Source: Elusimicrobiota bacterium
Lineage (GTDB): Bacteria; Elusimicrobiota; Elusimicrobia; Elusimicrobiales; UBA9959
Length of the DNA: 42,785 nt
NCBI GenBank assembly: GCA_019135865.1
Contig: JAGVVD010000050.1
Location: 1 to 42,785 of the forward strand
Reading direction: 5' to 3'
Made by a program: the position numbers and the translations under genes. The notes beneath the pieces were generated by a model that worked only from the letters and a program-made list of their open reading frames with translations, did no database searches and had not been told where the DNA came from. Positions 16,697 through 24,658 of the stretch are shown piece by piece (position 1 is the stretch's first letter; each line of letters starts with the position of its first letter).

Positions 16697-16924
16697 ATGA
16701 AAGAACTGGTCACTTACATGGTGAACGCGCTGGTCGACGACAACCAGGGCGTGAAGCTCTCGATGGCGGAGGACGGCGGCGTGGTGCGTTTCAGGCTCAG
16801 CGTTTCCTCGTCCGACAGGGGCAAGGTCATAGGCCGGGAGGGCCGCACCATCAAGGCGATGCGCTCCCTGCTGCAGGCCGCGGCCGAGAAAGAAGGCAAG
16901 AAAGTTTTTCTCGACATAGTGTGA
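16697..16924 (+). CDS. khpA: KH-domain RNA-binding protein KhpA (YlqC)
   Basis: Small RNA-binding KH protein of 75 residues, beginning MKELVTYMVNALVDDNQ. The GxxG loop lies in KVIGREGRTIKAMRSLLQAA, and the protein ends EGKKVFLDIV. The KhpA/KhpB pair binds many RNAs in other bacteria. Its position between rpsP and trmD is the family's standard location. GGGAGA precedes the ATG at 16697. rimM, usually found between khpA and trmD, is missing here. Confidence 0.93.
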   Translation: MKELVTYMVNALVDDNQGVKLSMAEDGGVVRFRLSVSSSDRGKVIGREGRTIKAMRSLLQAAAEKEGKKVFLDIV

Positions 16925-16928
16925 ACCG

Positions 16929-17591
16929 ATGAGGGTCGACGTGGTCACCCTCTTCCCGGAGCTGGTGGACGGCCCCCTCTCCGGCAGCATAGTCGGCAGG
17001 GCCCGCGCCGGCGGGATCCTCGAACTGGGTTTCTCCAACCCGAGGGATTTCGCGGAGGACAGGCACCGCACCGTGGACGACAGGCCTTACGGCGGCGGCC
17101 CCGGGATGCTGATGATGGCCGAGCCGCTGTACCAGGCCGTCAAAAAAGTGAAGAAGCGCGGTTCCAGGGTGATCTTTCTCACCCCGCGCGGGCGGAAGTT
17201 CGACCAGCGGCTGGCCCGCGAGCTCTCTAAGGAAAAGCGCCTCGTGCTCGTCTGCGGGCACTACGAGGGCGTGGACGAAAGGGCGCATTCGCTGGCCGAC
17301 GACGAGATATCACTGGGCGACTTCGTCCTGACCGGCGGCGAGCCGGCCGCGGTGGCGGTGATAGACGCGCTGACGCGGCTGCTGCCGGGAACGCTGAAGA
17401 AGTCCGACGCGACCGAGAAGGAGTCCTTCACCGGGCCGCTGCTGGAGGCGCCGCAGTACACCAGGCCCGCGGTCTGGCGGGGCAAAAAGGTGCCGGCGGT
17501 GCTGACGAGCGGCGACCACGCGGCGATAGAGGCCTGGAGGGCGAAGGAAGCCCTGAGGCTGACGAAGAAGAACAGACCCGATCTACTTTAA
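16929..17591 (+). CDS. trmD: tRNA (guanine-37-N1)-methyltransferase
   Basis: SPOUT methyltransferase that makes m1G37, which prevents frameshifting. The 220 residues carry MRVDVVTLFPELVDGPL, RPYGGGPGMLMMAEPL, VCGHYEGVDERA and ISLGDFVLTGGEPAAV, which form the trefoil-knot SAM site. The C-terminus is slightly short of the usual 230-250 residues but ends in the expected helix. The ATG at 16929 lies 4 nt after the khpA stop. Confidence 0.96.
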   Translation: MRVDVVTLFPELVDGPLSGSIVGRARAGGILELGFSNPRDFAEDRHRTVDDRPYGGGPGMLMMAEPLYQAVKKVKKRGSRVIFLTPRGRKFDQRLARELSKEKRLVLVCGHYEGVDERAHSLADDEISLGDFVLTGGEPAAVAVIDALTRLLPGTLKKSDATEKESFTGPLLEAPQYTRPAVWRGKKVPAVLTSGDHAAIEAWRAKEALRLTKKNRPDLL

Positions 17592-17603
17592 ACTGGAGGA
17601 AGT

Positions 17604-18023
17604 ATGGAACAACTGCAGAAACACCTCGGACTGAAACCCGGCAAGTTCGAGTTCAGGGCCGGCGACACGGTCAAGGTCCACACGAAGGTCGTGGAAGGCG
17701 ACAGCGAGCGCATCCAGATCTTCGACGGGACCGTGATCTCCCGCCGCGGCAGCGGCATCGCCGAGACCTTCACCGTCCGCAAGGTCTCCTACGGCGTGGG
17801 CGTGGAGCGGGTCTTCCCGATACACTCCCCCCGCATCGACAGGATCGAACTGGTCAAGTCGGGCAAGGTCCGCAGGGCCAAGATCTATTACCTGCGCGAA
17901 CTCTCCGGAAAAGCGGCCAGGCTGGCCGAACTGAAGGACGAGAACGGTCAGGCCGCGGAGACCGCGGCGCCCGCCCCGGCCCCGGCTCCGGCCCCGGCCG
18001 CCCAGCCCGAAGCCCAGAAGTAA
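17604..18023 (+). CDS. rplS: 50S ribosomal protein L19
   Basis: Large-subunit protein bL19 at the subunit interface. The core (about residues 1-112) has [20 protein letters not shown]-like N-terminal strands, [20 protein letters not shown], and [20 protein letters not shown]. The last about 25 residues form an Ala/Pro-rich tail absent from the E. coli protein. GGAGG precedes the ATG at 17604. A strong terminator follows immediately, ending the operon. Confidence 0.96.
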   Translation: MEQLQKHLGLKPGKFEFRAGDTVKVHTKVVEGDSERIQIFDGTVISRRGSGIAETFTVRKVSYGVGVERVFPIHSPRIDRIELVKSGKVRRAKIYYLRELSGKAARLAELKDENGQAAETAAPAPAPAPAPAAQPEAQK

Positions 18024-18032
18024 GCGGCTTCC

Positions 18033-18070
18033 CCCGTCCCCCCGCGAAACCGGGGGGACGGGCTTTTTTG
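18033..18070 (+). terminator. Rho-independent terminator after rplS
   Basis: CCCGTCCCCCC (18033-18043) pairs perfectly with GGGGGGACGGG (18052-18062) around a short GCGAAAC-type loop, followed by CTTTTTTG. It lies 10 bp after the rplS stop and before rnhB. Confidence 0.9.
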
Positions 18071-18092
18071 TCCACTTAACGGAAGGTTGCGT

Positions 18093-18725
18093 TTGCCACT
18101 GGCCGGATTCGACCTCTCCCTCTCCCAAGCCTGCGGCGGCAAGCCCGTCATAGGCGTGGATGAAGCCGGCCGCGGCCCGTTGGCCGGCCCGGTCACCGCC
18201 TGCGCCGCCCTGGTCCCCCCCGGCGCCGCCGCCCTTCTCTCCGAAGTCGACGACAGCAAGAAGCTCACTCCCGCCCGCCGTGAAAAGGCCTTTACGCGCA
18301 TGTCCGGGGCCGGCGTGCTGTTCGGCTTCGGCTACGCGCTGCACTCCGAGATAGACGCCTCCGACATACTTTCGGCGACCTTCCTGGCCATGCGGCGGGC
18401 GCTGGAGCGTCTCTCCGCGGCCGCGGGCCGGCCGCTCTCCGATTTCATCGTCGCCGTCGACGGCCCCATGAAGATACGCGGTCTCGACGCCGACCAGCGC
18501 GCGGTGATCGGCGGCGACGGCAGGTCGCTGGCCATAGCCTGCGCCAGCGTGCGCGCCAAGGTCCTGCGCGACAGGTGGATGGCCAGTCTCGACGGGCTTT
18601 ACCCCGGTTACGGTTTCGCCGGCCACAAGGGCTACGGCAGCGCCGCCCACCTGGCCGCCATACGCGAGAAGGGCCCGTCGCCGGTGCACAGGCTGAGCTT
18701 CGCCCCGCTCAAGGTCCCCGCGTGA
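18093..18725 (+). CDS. rnhB: Ribonuclease HII
   Basis: Cleaves RNA in RNA-DNA hybrids and at single ribonucleotides in DNA. Motifs are VIGVDEAGRGPLAGPV (catalytic Asp-Glu), VDDSKKLTPARRE, FIVAVDGPMKI (Asp), and ASVRAKVLRDRWM (Asp). I prefer the TTG at 18093 over the TTG at 18087, because GGAAGG ends at 18086, giving 6-nt spacing for the later codon and none for the earlier one. No ATG is available near the start. The stop overlaps the GTG of yraN. Confidence 0.93.
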   Translation: MPLAGFDLSLSQACGGKPVIGVDEAGRGPLAGPVTACAALVPPGAAALLSEVDDSKKLTPARREKAFTRMSGAGVLFGFGYALHSEIDASDILSATFLAMRRALERLSAAAGRPLSDFIVAVDGPMKIRGLDADQRAVIGGDGRSLAIACASVRAKVLRDRWMASLDGLYPGYGFAGHKGYGSAAHLAAIREKGPSPVHRLSFAPLKVPA

Positions 18726-19081
18726 GCAGGGAGGTCGGCTCCCGTTACGAGGAGCTGGCCGCGGCCTGGCTGGCCGCTAAAGGCTACAAGGTGCTGGAGC
18801 GCTCCTTCTCCTGCCCGCTGGGCGAGGTGGACATAATCGCGGAGCAGGGCGGCGACCTGGTCTTCGTGGAAGTGAAGGCCCGCCGCGGCGAGGCCTACGG
18901 GCGGCCCTTCGAGGCCGTGACTCGCTCCAAGCAGTCGAAGATAATAAAGGCGGCGCTGGTCTATATCAAGTCCAAAGGGCTCAGGCCCGCCGGTATAAGG
19001 TTCGACGTGGTCTCGATAAAGATGGGTGCGGAGCCGGAGCTGATAAAGGGCGCTTTCGACGCGCCCGGTTACTACTACTGA
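18722..19081 (+). CDS. yraN: YraN/UPF0102 endonuclease-like protein
   Basis: A 119-residue protein of the restriction-endonuclease-like fold. The motif is PLGEVDIIAEQGGDLVFVEVKAR, with the D ... ExK active-site pattern, preceded by RYEELAAAWLAAKGYKVLER. The family is widely conserved and sits next to rnhB in many genomes; a DNA repair or uptake link is suspected but unproven. The start is the GTG at 18722 overlapping the rnhB stop (GTGA), which gives the usual short N-terminus. Confidence 0.92.
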   Translation: MSREVGSRYEELAAAWLAAKGYKVLERSFSCPLGEVDIIAEQGGDLVFVEVKARRGEAYGRPFEAVTRSKQSKIIKAALVYIKSKGLRPAGIRFDVVSIKMGAEPELIKGAFDAPGYYY

Positions 19082-19100
19082 AGAAGCAACGGGAGAGTAC

Positions 19101-19931
19101 ATGAAAAAGGAAGACAGATTCGCCGCCGTGCAAAGGACCGCCGCCTGGCTGCTGAAGAAGAACGGCGGCTTCCGCCCCGAGACCGCGATAATCGCGGGTT
19201 CCGGCCTGGCCAACGCCCTGCCGGACCTGGCCGGGAAGAAGACCGTCCCCTACGGCGAGATCCCCGGTTTCCCCAGGACCACCGTGAAAGGCCACAAGGG
19301 CGAGCTGGTGTTCGGCACGCTCGGCGGCAAAAAGGTGGTCATCATGCGCGGCCGCTTCCACTATTACGAGAGCGGCGACATGGCCTTCATCGCCTTCCCC
19401 GTGCGCGTGCTGGCCGCGCTGGGGGTCAAGAACCTCCTCGTCACGGCGGCCGTCGGCTCGCTCAGCCGCGACCTCCGCCCCGGCGACATCATGGCCCTGC
19501 GCGACCACATAAACCTGATGGGCTCCAACCCGCTCATCGGCAACCACCACGAGGGGTTCGGCGCGATGTTCCCCGACATGAACGATCCCTACGACGCCGC
19601 GCTGCGCAAGGTCTCGCTCGGGCTGATGCGCTCGGCCGGCCTGAAACCGCGCGAGGGCGTCTATTTCGCCGTCAGCGGTCCCACCTACGAGACCCCCGCC
19701 GAGGTGAAGCTCTACAAGCAGCTCGGCGGCAGCGTGGTCGGCATGTCCGTCGTGCCCGAGGTGATAGCGGCCAGGCAGCTCAAGGTCCGCGTCGCCGGCC
19801 TCTGCTGGATCTCCAATTTCGCCAGCGGCATCTCCAAGGAAGTGCTCGACCACGCCGACGTGCTGGCGCTGGGCGAGAAGGTCTCGGTCAAGATGAAGAA
19901 GCTGCTGGAAGGGCTCGTGAAGGCGGCCTGA
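19101..19931 (+). CDS. Purine nucleoside phosphorylase (PNP-I/trimeric type)
   Basis: Phosphorolysis of purine nucleosides to base plus (deoxy)ribose-1-phosphate. Motifs are IIAGSGLANALPDL (phosphate-binding GSGL), PGFPRTTVKGHKGELVFG, MRGRFHYYES, VTAAVGSLSRDLRPGDIMALRDHIN, SGPTYETPAEVKLYKQLGG and VGMSVVPEVIAARQ (GMSTVPE-like, with Ser-Val for Ser-Thr). The 276 residues fit the trimeric family. GGGAG precedes the ATG at 19101. It is first of three adjacent salvage genes. The gene is punA or deoD-like in common usage. Confidence 0.93.
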   Translation: MKKEDRFAAVQRTAAWLLKKNGGFRPETAIIAGSGLANALPDLAGKKTVPYGEIPGFPRTTVKGHKGELVFGTLGGKKVVIMRGRFHYYESGDMAFIAFPVRVLAALGVKNLLVTAAVGSLSRDLRPGDIMALRDHINLMGSNPLIGNHHEGFGAMFPDMNDPYDAALRKVSLGLMRSAGLKPREGVYFAVSGPTYETPAEVKLYKQLGGSVVGMSVVPEVIAARQLKVRVAGLCWISNFASGISKEVLDHADVLALGEKVSVKMKKLLEGLVKAA

Positions 19932-19950
19932 GGGCCGGAAGGAAAAATAT

Positions 19951-21261
19951 ATGCGAATGCTGGACCTGATATTCAAGAAGCGCTCCGGCGGAGAACTTAC
20001 CTCCGCGGAGATAGAGTTCATAGCGATGGGCGCCGCCACCGGCGCCGTGCCGGATTACCAGCTCTCCGCCTGGCTGATGGCCGTCTATTTCAAAGGCCTG
20101 ACCGGCCGCGAGACCGCCGACCTGACCCGCGCGATGGCGCGCTCCGGCGACAGGCTGGACCTGGGCGCCATAAAGGGCGTGAAGGTCGACAAGCATTCCA
20201 CCGGCGGCGTGGGCGACGGCGTCTCGCTGGCGCTGGCCCCCGTGGCCGCCGCCTGCGGCGTGGTGGTGCCGATGATGAGCGGCCGCGGCCTGGGCCATAC
20301 CGGCGGCACGCTCGACAAGCTCGAGGCCGTCAAAGGCTTCAAGGTGCGCCTGCCGCAGCCGCGCATCAAGGCCCAGCTCAAGGCCACCGGCCTGTCCATG
20401 TTCGGCCAGACCGACAACCTGGCGCCGAGCGATAAGAAGCTCTACTCGCTGCGCGACGCCACCTGCACGGTGGAGTCCCTGCCCCTCATCGTGGCCAGCA
20501 TCCTCTCCAAGAAGTACGCCGAGGGCATCAGCGGCCTGGTCATGGACGTGAAATACGGCTCCGGCGCCTTCCTGCGCGACTACAAGCCCAGCCGCGAGCT
20601 GGCCGTGGCGCTGATGAAGACCGCCAACCTGCTGGGCATCCGCTGCGTGGCGCTGCTGACCGCCATGGAAGAGCCTCTGGGCCTGGCGATAGGCAACGGC
20701 ATAGAGATGGAGCAGTCGATAAAGATACTGCAGGGTGAGAAGGGCCCGGAGGATTTCACCGAAGTCCTGGAGGTCCTCGCCGGCTGGATGATAAAGCTGG
20801 GCGGCAAGGCCCGCACGCCCGACGAGGGCCGCGAGAAGGCCCGCCGCGCCATCGCCGACGGTACGGCGCTGGAAAAACTGCGGCTGATGGTGAAATGGCA
20901 GGGCGGCGACCCGCGCGTGGCCGACGACCCGGTCCGCCACATGCCGCGCGCGAAGTTCTCCGCCGCGGCCAAGGCCCCGGCCTCCGGCTTCCTCTACCGC
21001 CTCGACGCCAGGACGATAGGGCACGCCAGCGTGGTGCTGGGCGCAGGCCGCGGCAAGGCCGAGGATAAGGTGGATTTCGGCGCCGGGCTGCTGCTGTCGG
21101 CCAAGCTGGGCGACAGGCTGGAAAAGGGCGCGCCGCTGGCGACGATCTACTCCTCGGACAGGAAGAAGCTCTCCGAGGGCGTGAAGATGTTCATGTCCGC
21201 CGTCGAGGTGAAGAAGTCGAAACCCTCGAAGCCCAAGCTCATACGGGAGATACTGACCTGA
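19951..21261 (+). CDS. Pyrimidine-nucleoside / thymidine phosphorylase
   Basis: Phosphorolysis of thymidine, uridine or deoxyuridine, 436 residues. The phosphate site is VDKHSTGGVGDGVSLALAPV, then MSGRGLGHTGGTLDKLEAV, and Lys/Ser motifs in VMDVKYGSGAFLRDY. The C-terminal alpha/beta domain is complete. The sequence cannot separate DeoA from Pdp specificity. GGAAGGA precedes the ATG at 19951. The stop overlaps the upp start (TGATG), so expression is coupled and released uracil can pass to Upp. Confidence 0.94.
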   Translation: MRMLDLIFKKRSGGELTSAEIEFIAMGAATGAVPDYQLSAWLMAVYFKGLTGRETADLTRAMARSGDRLDLGAIKGVKVDKHSTGGVGDGVSLALAPVAAACGVVVPMMSGRGLGHTGGTLDKLEAVKGFKVRLPQPRIKAQLKATGLSMFGQTDNLAPSDKKLYSLRDATCTVESLPLIVASILSKKYAEGISGLVMDVKYGSGAFLRDYKPSRELAVALMKTANLLGIRCVALLTAMEEPLGLAIGNGIEMEQSIKILQGEKGPEDFTEVLEVLAGWMIKLGGKARTPDEGREKARRAIADGTALEKLRLMVKWQGGDPRVADDPVRHMPRAKFSAAAKAPASGFLYRLDARTIGHASVVLGAGRGKAEDKVDFGAGLLLSAKLGDRLEKGAPLATIYSSDRKKLSEGVKMFMSAVEVKKSKPSKPKLIREILT

Positions 21262-21887
21262 TGAAGAACGTATTCGTCTCCAACCACCCGCTCGTGCTGG
21301 ACAAGGTGGCGCGGCTGCGCGACCGCCGCACCAATGTCGCCGATTTCCGCCGCCTCATGGGCGAGATCTCGATGCTGCTGGGCCACGAGGCGCTGGCCGA
21401 AGCGAAGCTCAAAAAGGTCCGCGTGCGCACGCCGCTGGGCGTCTCCGAGTCGCAGGCGCTGGCGCAGGACCTGGTCTTCGTGGCGATACTGCGCGCGGGG
21501 CTGGGCCTGCTGGAGGGCCTGACGCGGCTGGCGCCGGAAGCCAGGCTGGCGCATATCGGTCTCTACCGCGACGAAGAGACGCTGCGGCCGGTCAATTACT
21601 ATGTCCGGTTCCCTAAGGACATCTCGTCGAGCTTCGTGCTGCTGGCCGACCCGATGCTGGCGACCGGCGGCTCCGCCGTCGAGGCGGTGAACATCCTCAA
21701 GGCGCGCGGCGCGAAGAAGATCTCTTTCGTCTGCCTGATAGCCTCCAGGGAGGGCCTGCGCAAGCTGGCGACGGCCCATCCGGACGTCCCGATCTACGTT
21801 GCCACCGTCGACGAAAAGCTCAACGCCGACGGCTACATCATGCCGGGCCTGGGCGACGCCGGCGACCGCATGTTCGGCACCAACTGA
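21261..21887 (+). CDS. upp: Uracil phosphoribosyltransferase
   Basis: Converts uracil plus PRPP to UMP, 208 residues. The N-terminus is KNVFVSNHPLVLDKVARLRD. The PRPP loop is LLADPMLATGGSAVEAVNIL, and the uracil-binding C-terminus is YIMPGLGDAGDRMFGTN. The ATG at 21261 overlaps the previous stop. It ends the salvage cluster; no simple terminator is visible before the two inverted-repeat elements that follow. Confidence 0.97.
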   Translation: MKNVFVSNHPLVLDKVARLRDRRTNVADFRRLMGEISMLLGHEALAEAKLKKVRVRTPLGVSESQALAQDLVFVAILRAGLGLLEGLTRLAPEARLAHIGLYRDEETLRPVNYYVRFPKDISSSFVLLADPMLATGGSAVEAVNILKARGAKKISFVCLIASREGLRKLATAHPDVPIYVATVDEKLNADGYIMPGLGDAGDRMFGTN

Positions 21888-21924
21888 CCCTCCGTCGTTC
21901 CCCGGCAGGCAAGGAATAACTATT

Positions 21925-22112
21925 CCGGGTGCCGCCGGGGCATCACTACGCAAAGACGCGCTCGTACACCGTACTCGCGCTCCGACCTCGCCGCTCTCGC
22001 TCGTATGCGTCTCCGCTCCGCGGGAAGCAAAGCACCGTCAGCTGCGACGCATACTCCGTAAGCTCGCGGCTTCGGACGGCTTTGCTTAAGTGATACCCCG
22101 CCATCCCCCGGC
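21925..22112 (-). repeat. Inverted-repeat element, family 2, copy Y
   Basis: The left end (CCGGGGCATCACTACG, 21935-21950) and right end (AAGTGATACCCCG, 22088-22100) are imperfect terminal inverted repeats sharing ATCACT, GGGG and CAAAG blocks. Inside are two perfect 9-bp inverted pairs whose arms alternate: GTATGCGTC 22003-22011 with GACGCATAC 22046-22054, and AAGCAAAGC 22025-22033 with GCTTTGCTT 22079-22087. On the minus strand the interior shares blocks (CCGTCCG, CGAGCTT, GAGCGAGAGC, ACGGTGT) with the element at 35490-35640. No protein is credible here. Confidence 0.65.
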
Positions 22113-22142
22113 TGTCTCTTCATGGACGCTGAACGGGTAAGG

Positions 22143-22298
22143 CTCCCGCGCCGTGCCTTCCGAAGCCACATGAGGAGCCGTCGCCCCGAGCGGAGCGCGG
22201 GTACCGGCACTGCCGGACGACCGAGAATGTCTGAGCCCGGAGCGCTATGCGCGATCAGCGACGGCGAACCGTGGCGGAGTGAAGGCACGACGCGGGAG
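22143..22298 (+). repeat. Inverted-repeat element, family 1, copy B (diverged)
   Basis: Terminal inverted repeats CTCCCGCGCCGTGCCTTC (22143-22160) and GAAGGCACGACGCGGGAG (22281-22298) match at 17 of 18 positions. The core is related to copies A and C read on their minus strand: CCGGCACTGCCGGACG, then AATGTCTGAG, then GCGCTATGCGC, in the same order. AGCGGAGCGCGGGTACCGG (22189-22207) corresponds to the segment present in A but missing in C. It lies directly after element Y, between upp and the Crp/Fnr gene. Confidence 0.75.
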
Positions 22299-22312
22299 AC
22301 TCGGATAGTAAA

Positions 22313-22344
22313 TAAAAAAGGACGGCGGGGAGGCCGTCCTTTTC
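22313..22344 (-). terminator. Rho-independent terminator, probably bidirectional
   Basis: GGACGG (22320-22325) pairs with CCGTCC (22334-22339). On the minus strand it is followed by TTTTTTATTTAC, 17 bp beyond the stop of the Crp/Fnr gene. On the plus strand it is followed by TTTTCATC, so it could also end upp transcripts. Confidence 0.8.
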
Positions 22345-22360
22345 ATCGCGGGAACGCGGG

Positions 22361-23071
22361 TCAGTGGGCCTGGTGGGCTATCTTGACCAGCGTGTCCTTG
22401 TCGAGGATCCTGAGCGACTTGGTCTCGCGTTTGATGACCTTCTTCTTCTCGAGGTCGGCGAGAATGCGCACGACGGTCTCCAGGGCGAGGCCGGTGATCT
22501 CGGCTATCTCGGTGCGCTTGAGCCCGTAGATGGTGGGCACGGCGGTGTTCTTGCTCTTGAACGAGACGTGCTGGAGCAGCGTGGCCGCCACCTTGGCCTT
22601 GGCCGGCTTGTAGGCGGTGTCCTTGAGCTTGAACTGGATGCGCTTGATCTCGTTGGCCATCTTCCTGAGCATCAGCGGGTAGGTCCTGGGGAACTTCTCG
22701 AGGAAAGCCGTGAAACTGCGTCCGTCGATATGCGACAGCGTGACCGCGTTCATCGCCTCGGCGTTGCAGAAATACTCGGTGCCGGAGAACAGCGCGATGT
22801 GGCCGAACAGTTCGCCGGGATGGCGTATCCAGGTTATCATCTGCTGGCCCTTGGCGTCGGTGCTGTACACCTTGGCGCGGCCCCTGCAGACCACGTAGAT
22901 GCCCGTGGGCTTCTGGGTCTCGGAGTAGATGATCTGGCCGTCCTTGAGCTGAAGGACGCTGCGGCCTTCGTTCCAGGCCTTCTGCGCCGGGGCCTCCAGC
23001 GCGTCGAAAATGCAGTTCTGCCTGAACTGGCAGACGTAACAGTTGGTCTTTGTTTTCACGGAGCTTTCCAT
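22361..23071 (-). CDS. Crp/Fnr-family transcription regulator with N-terminal cysteine cluster
   Basis: The 236-residue regulator has a cyclic-nucleotide-binding-fold sensor domain (about 28-140: GRSVLQLKDGQIIYSETQKP, HPGELFGHIALFSG) and a C-terminal winged helix (LKRTEIAEITGLALETVVRI). Cys11, Cys14 and Cys20 have the C-x2-C-x5-C spacing of the FNR iron-sulfur cluster. The fourth FNR ligand position aligns with Thr in VTLSHID, but Cys102 lies nearby, so oxygen or redox sensing is plausible and not certain. The ATG at 23071 is preceded by AAAGGGAA. It is followed by its own terminator and transcribed divergently from the flippase gene. Confidence 0.88.
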   Translation of the reverse strand: MESSVKTKTNCYVCQFRQNCIFDALEAPAQKAWNEGRSVLQLKDGQIIYSETQKPTGIYVVCRGRAKVYSTDAKGQQMITWIRHPGELFGHIALFSGTEYFCNAEAMNAVTLSHIDGRSFTAFLEKFPRTYPLMLRKMANEIKRIQFKLKDTAYKPAKAKVAATLLQHVSFKSKNTAVPTIYGLKRTEIAEITGLALETVVRILADLEKKKVIKRETKSLRILDKDTLVKIAHQAH

Positions 23072-23170
23072 TTCCCTTTTCCCCCTGCCTGTATTTCATC
23101 CTTATTATAGCAAATTTACCCTCCTCCCCCGTCGGGGAGCGGCAAATATGATAAACTTTTCCATCGCCCC

Positions 23171-24640
23171 ATGAAGAAGGACATAGGCAGGCTCGGCGGT
23201 GAATCGCTGATATACGGACTTTCGACGGTCGCGGCGCGGCTGCTCAATTTCCTGCTGATGCCGTTCTACACGCATTACCTCCCCCCGTCGGGCTACGGCG
23301 TGGTGGCGGCCGTCTTCTCCTACATCGCCTTCCTCAACATAATCTACCACTACGGCCTCGACCAGGCCTATATGCGCCACCGCTCCGAGGACGCCGCCCG
23401 CGCCTGGAGCTCCGCGCTGGCCTGCCTCCTGGCCACCACCGCGCTCCTGACGGCCCCTTTCCTGCTGTTCCCGTCCGCGCTGGCGGAGCTGGCCGGCATA
23501 GGGCCCGGCGGCGGCCGCCTGATGCTCTATACCGCCGCCATACTGGCCCTGGACACTCTTTCCCTGCTTCCTTTCACGGAGCTGCGCATGCGGCACAAGG
23601 CGCTGCGCTTCGCCCTGGTGCGCACCGCCTCCATAGCGCTCAATGTGGCGCTCAATGTCTGGTTCCTGGCCGGGCTGGGGCTGGGCGTGGAGGGAGTCTT
23701 CCTGGCCAGCGCGCTGGCGGCGGCGCTGCCGCTGCTGCTGCTGGCCGACCTGCTCTTCTCCGCCAGGCCCTCGTTCGACCGCGGCATGGTCCGGAGCCTG
23801 CTTTCCTTCGCGCTGCCCCTGCTGCCGGCGGGCCTGGGCTCCATGGCCGTGCAGGTCATAGACAGGCCGATAATGCTGGCGCTCTCGGGCGCGGCGGCGG
23901 TCGGGCTCTACCAGGCCAGCTACCGGCTCGGCATCTTCATGATGCTGATCGTGAGCATGTTCGACGCGGCCTGGCGCCCCTTCTTCCTCGAACGGGCCGG
24001 CAAGCCGGAGGCCCCGGCCGTCTTCGCGCGGGTGCTGACCTATTTCACGGCCCTGGGCGCCTGGACGCTGGTGGCGGTCTCGCTGCTCATCGAGGACGCG
24101 GTGAAAGCGGACCTCGGCGGTTTCACGCTGATACACCGGGACTACTGGAGCGGGCTGGCGATAGTCCCTGTGGTCCTGCTGGCCTATCTTTTCAACGGCG
24201 TCTACGTGAATTTCCTGGCGCCGGTCATAATCGCCAAGCGCACCGGCGAGATACTCAAGGCGACGCTGGCGGGCGCGGCGGCCAACGTGGCGGCCAATTT
24301 CCTGCTGATACCGCCTTTCGGCGCTATGGGCGCCGCCCTCGCCACCCTGCTCTCCTATCTCCTGATGGCTGCGCTCGTCTTCCGGGCGGGCCGCGCCGCC
24401 GGGCCGGTCCCTTACGAGTGGGACCGCCTCGCGCGCCTGGCGCTGGTGACCGCCGTTTTCCTGGCCGGCCACTACGCCCTGGGTTACGGTTCCTCGGGGC
24501 CGGGGCCTTTCGCGCTCAAGTCGGCCGCCGCCCTCCTTTTCCCCGCCGCGCTCTGGCTCTGCGGGTTCTTCCGACCCGGCGAAAAAGCCGAGGCCGCCGC
24601 CCTCCTGTCGCGTTTCACGCGCGGAAAGCCGGCGGCCTGA
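23171..24640 (+). CDS. Wzx-type oligosaccharide flippase (MOP superfamily)
   Basis: The 489-residue polytopic inner-membrane protein has about 14 hydrophobic helices. It begins RLGGESLIYGLSTVAARLLN and continues FLLMPFYTHYLPPSGYGVVA, the usual polysaccharide-synthase/flippase opening. It probably flips undecaprenyl-linked sugars for O-antigen, exopolysaccharide or a similar glycan. No glycosyltransferase neighbours it, so the substrate cannot be inferred. The ATG at 23171 is 99 bp from the divergent Crp/Fnr start, leaving room for promoters of both. It is convergent with the ABC permease. Confidence 0.88.
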   Translation: MKKDIGRLGGESLIYGLSTVAARLLNFLLMPFYTHYLPPSGYGVVAAVFSYIAFLNIIYHYGLDQAYMRHRSEDAARAWSSALACLLATTALLTAPFLLFPSALAELAGIGPGGGRLMLYTAAILALDTLSLLPFTELRMRHKALRFALVRTASIALNVALNVWFLAGLGLGVEGVFLASALAAALPLLLLADLLFSARPSFDRGMVRSLLSFALPLLPAGLGSMAVQVIDRPIMLALSGAAAVGLYQASYRLGIFMMLIVSMFDAAWRPFFLERAGKPEAPAVFARVLTYFTALGAWTLVAVSLLIEDAVKADLGGFTLIHRDYWSGLAIVPVVLLAYLFNGVYVNFLAPVIIAKRTGEILKATLAGAAANVAANFLLIPPFGAMGAALATLLSYLLMAALVFRAGRAAGPVPYEWDRLARLALVTAVFLAGHYALGYGSSGPGPFALKSAAALLFPAALWLCGFFRPGEKAEAAALLSRFTRGKPAA

Positions 24641-24658
24641 AGCCTCTCCGTAAAAACG

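Noticed and set aside
23105-24472. Minus-strand frame of 455 codons opposite the flippase
   Set aside because: Gln/Arg/Gly-rich shadow of a clear polytopic membrane protein.
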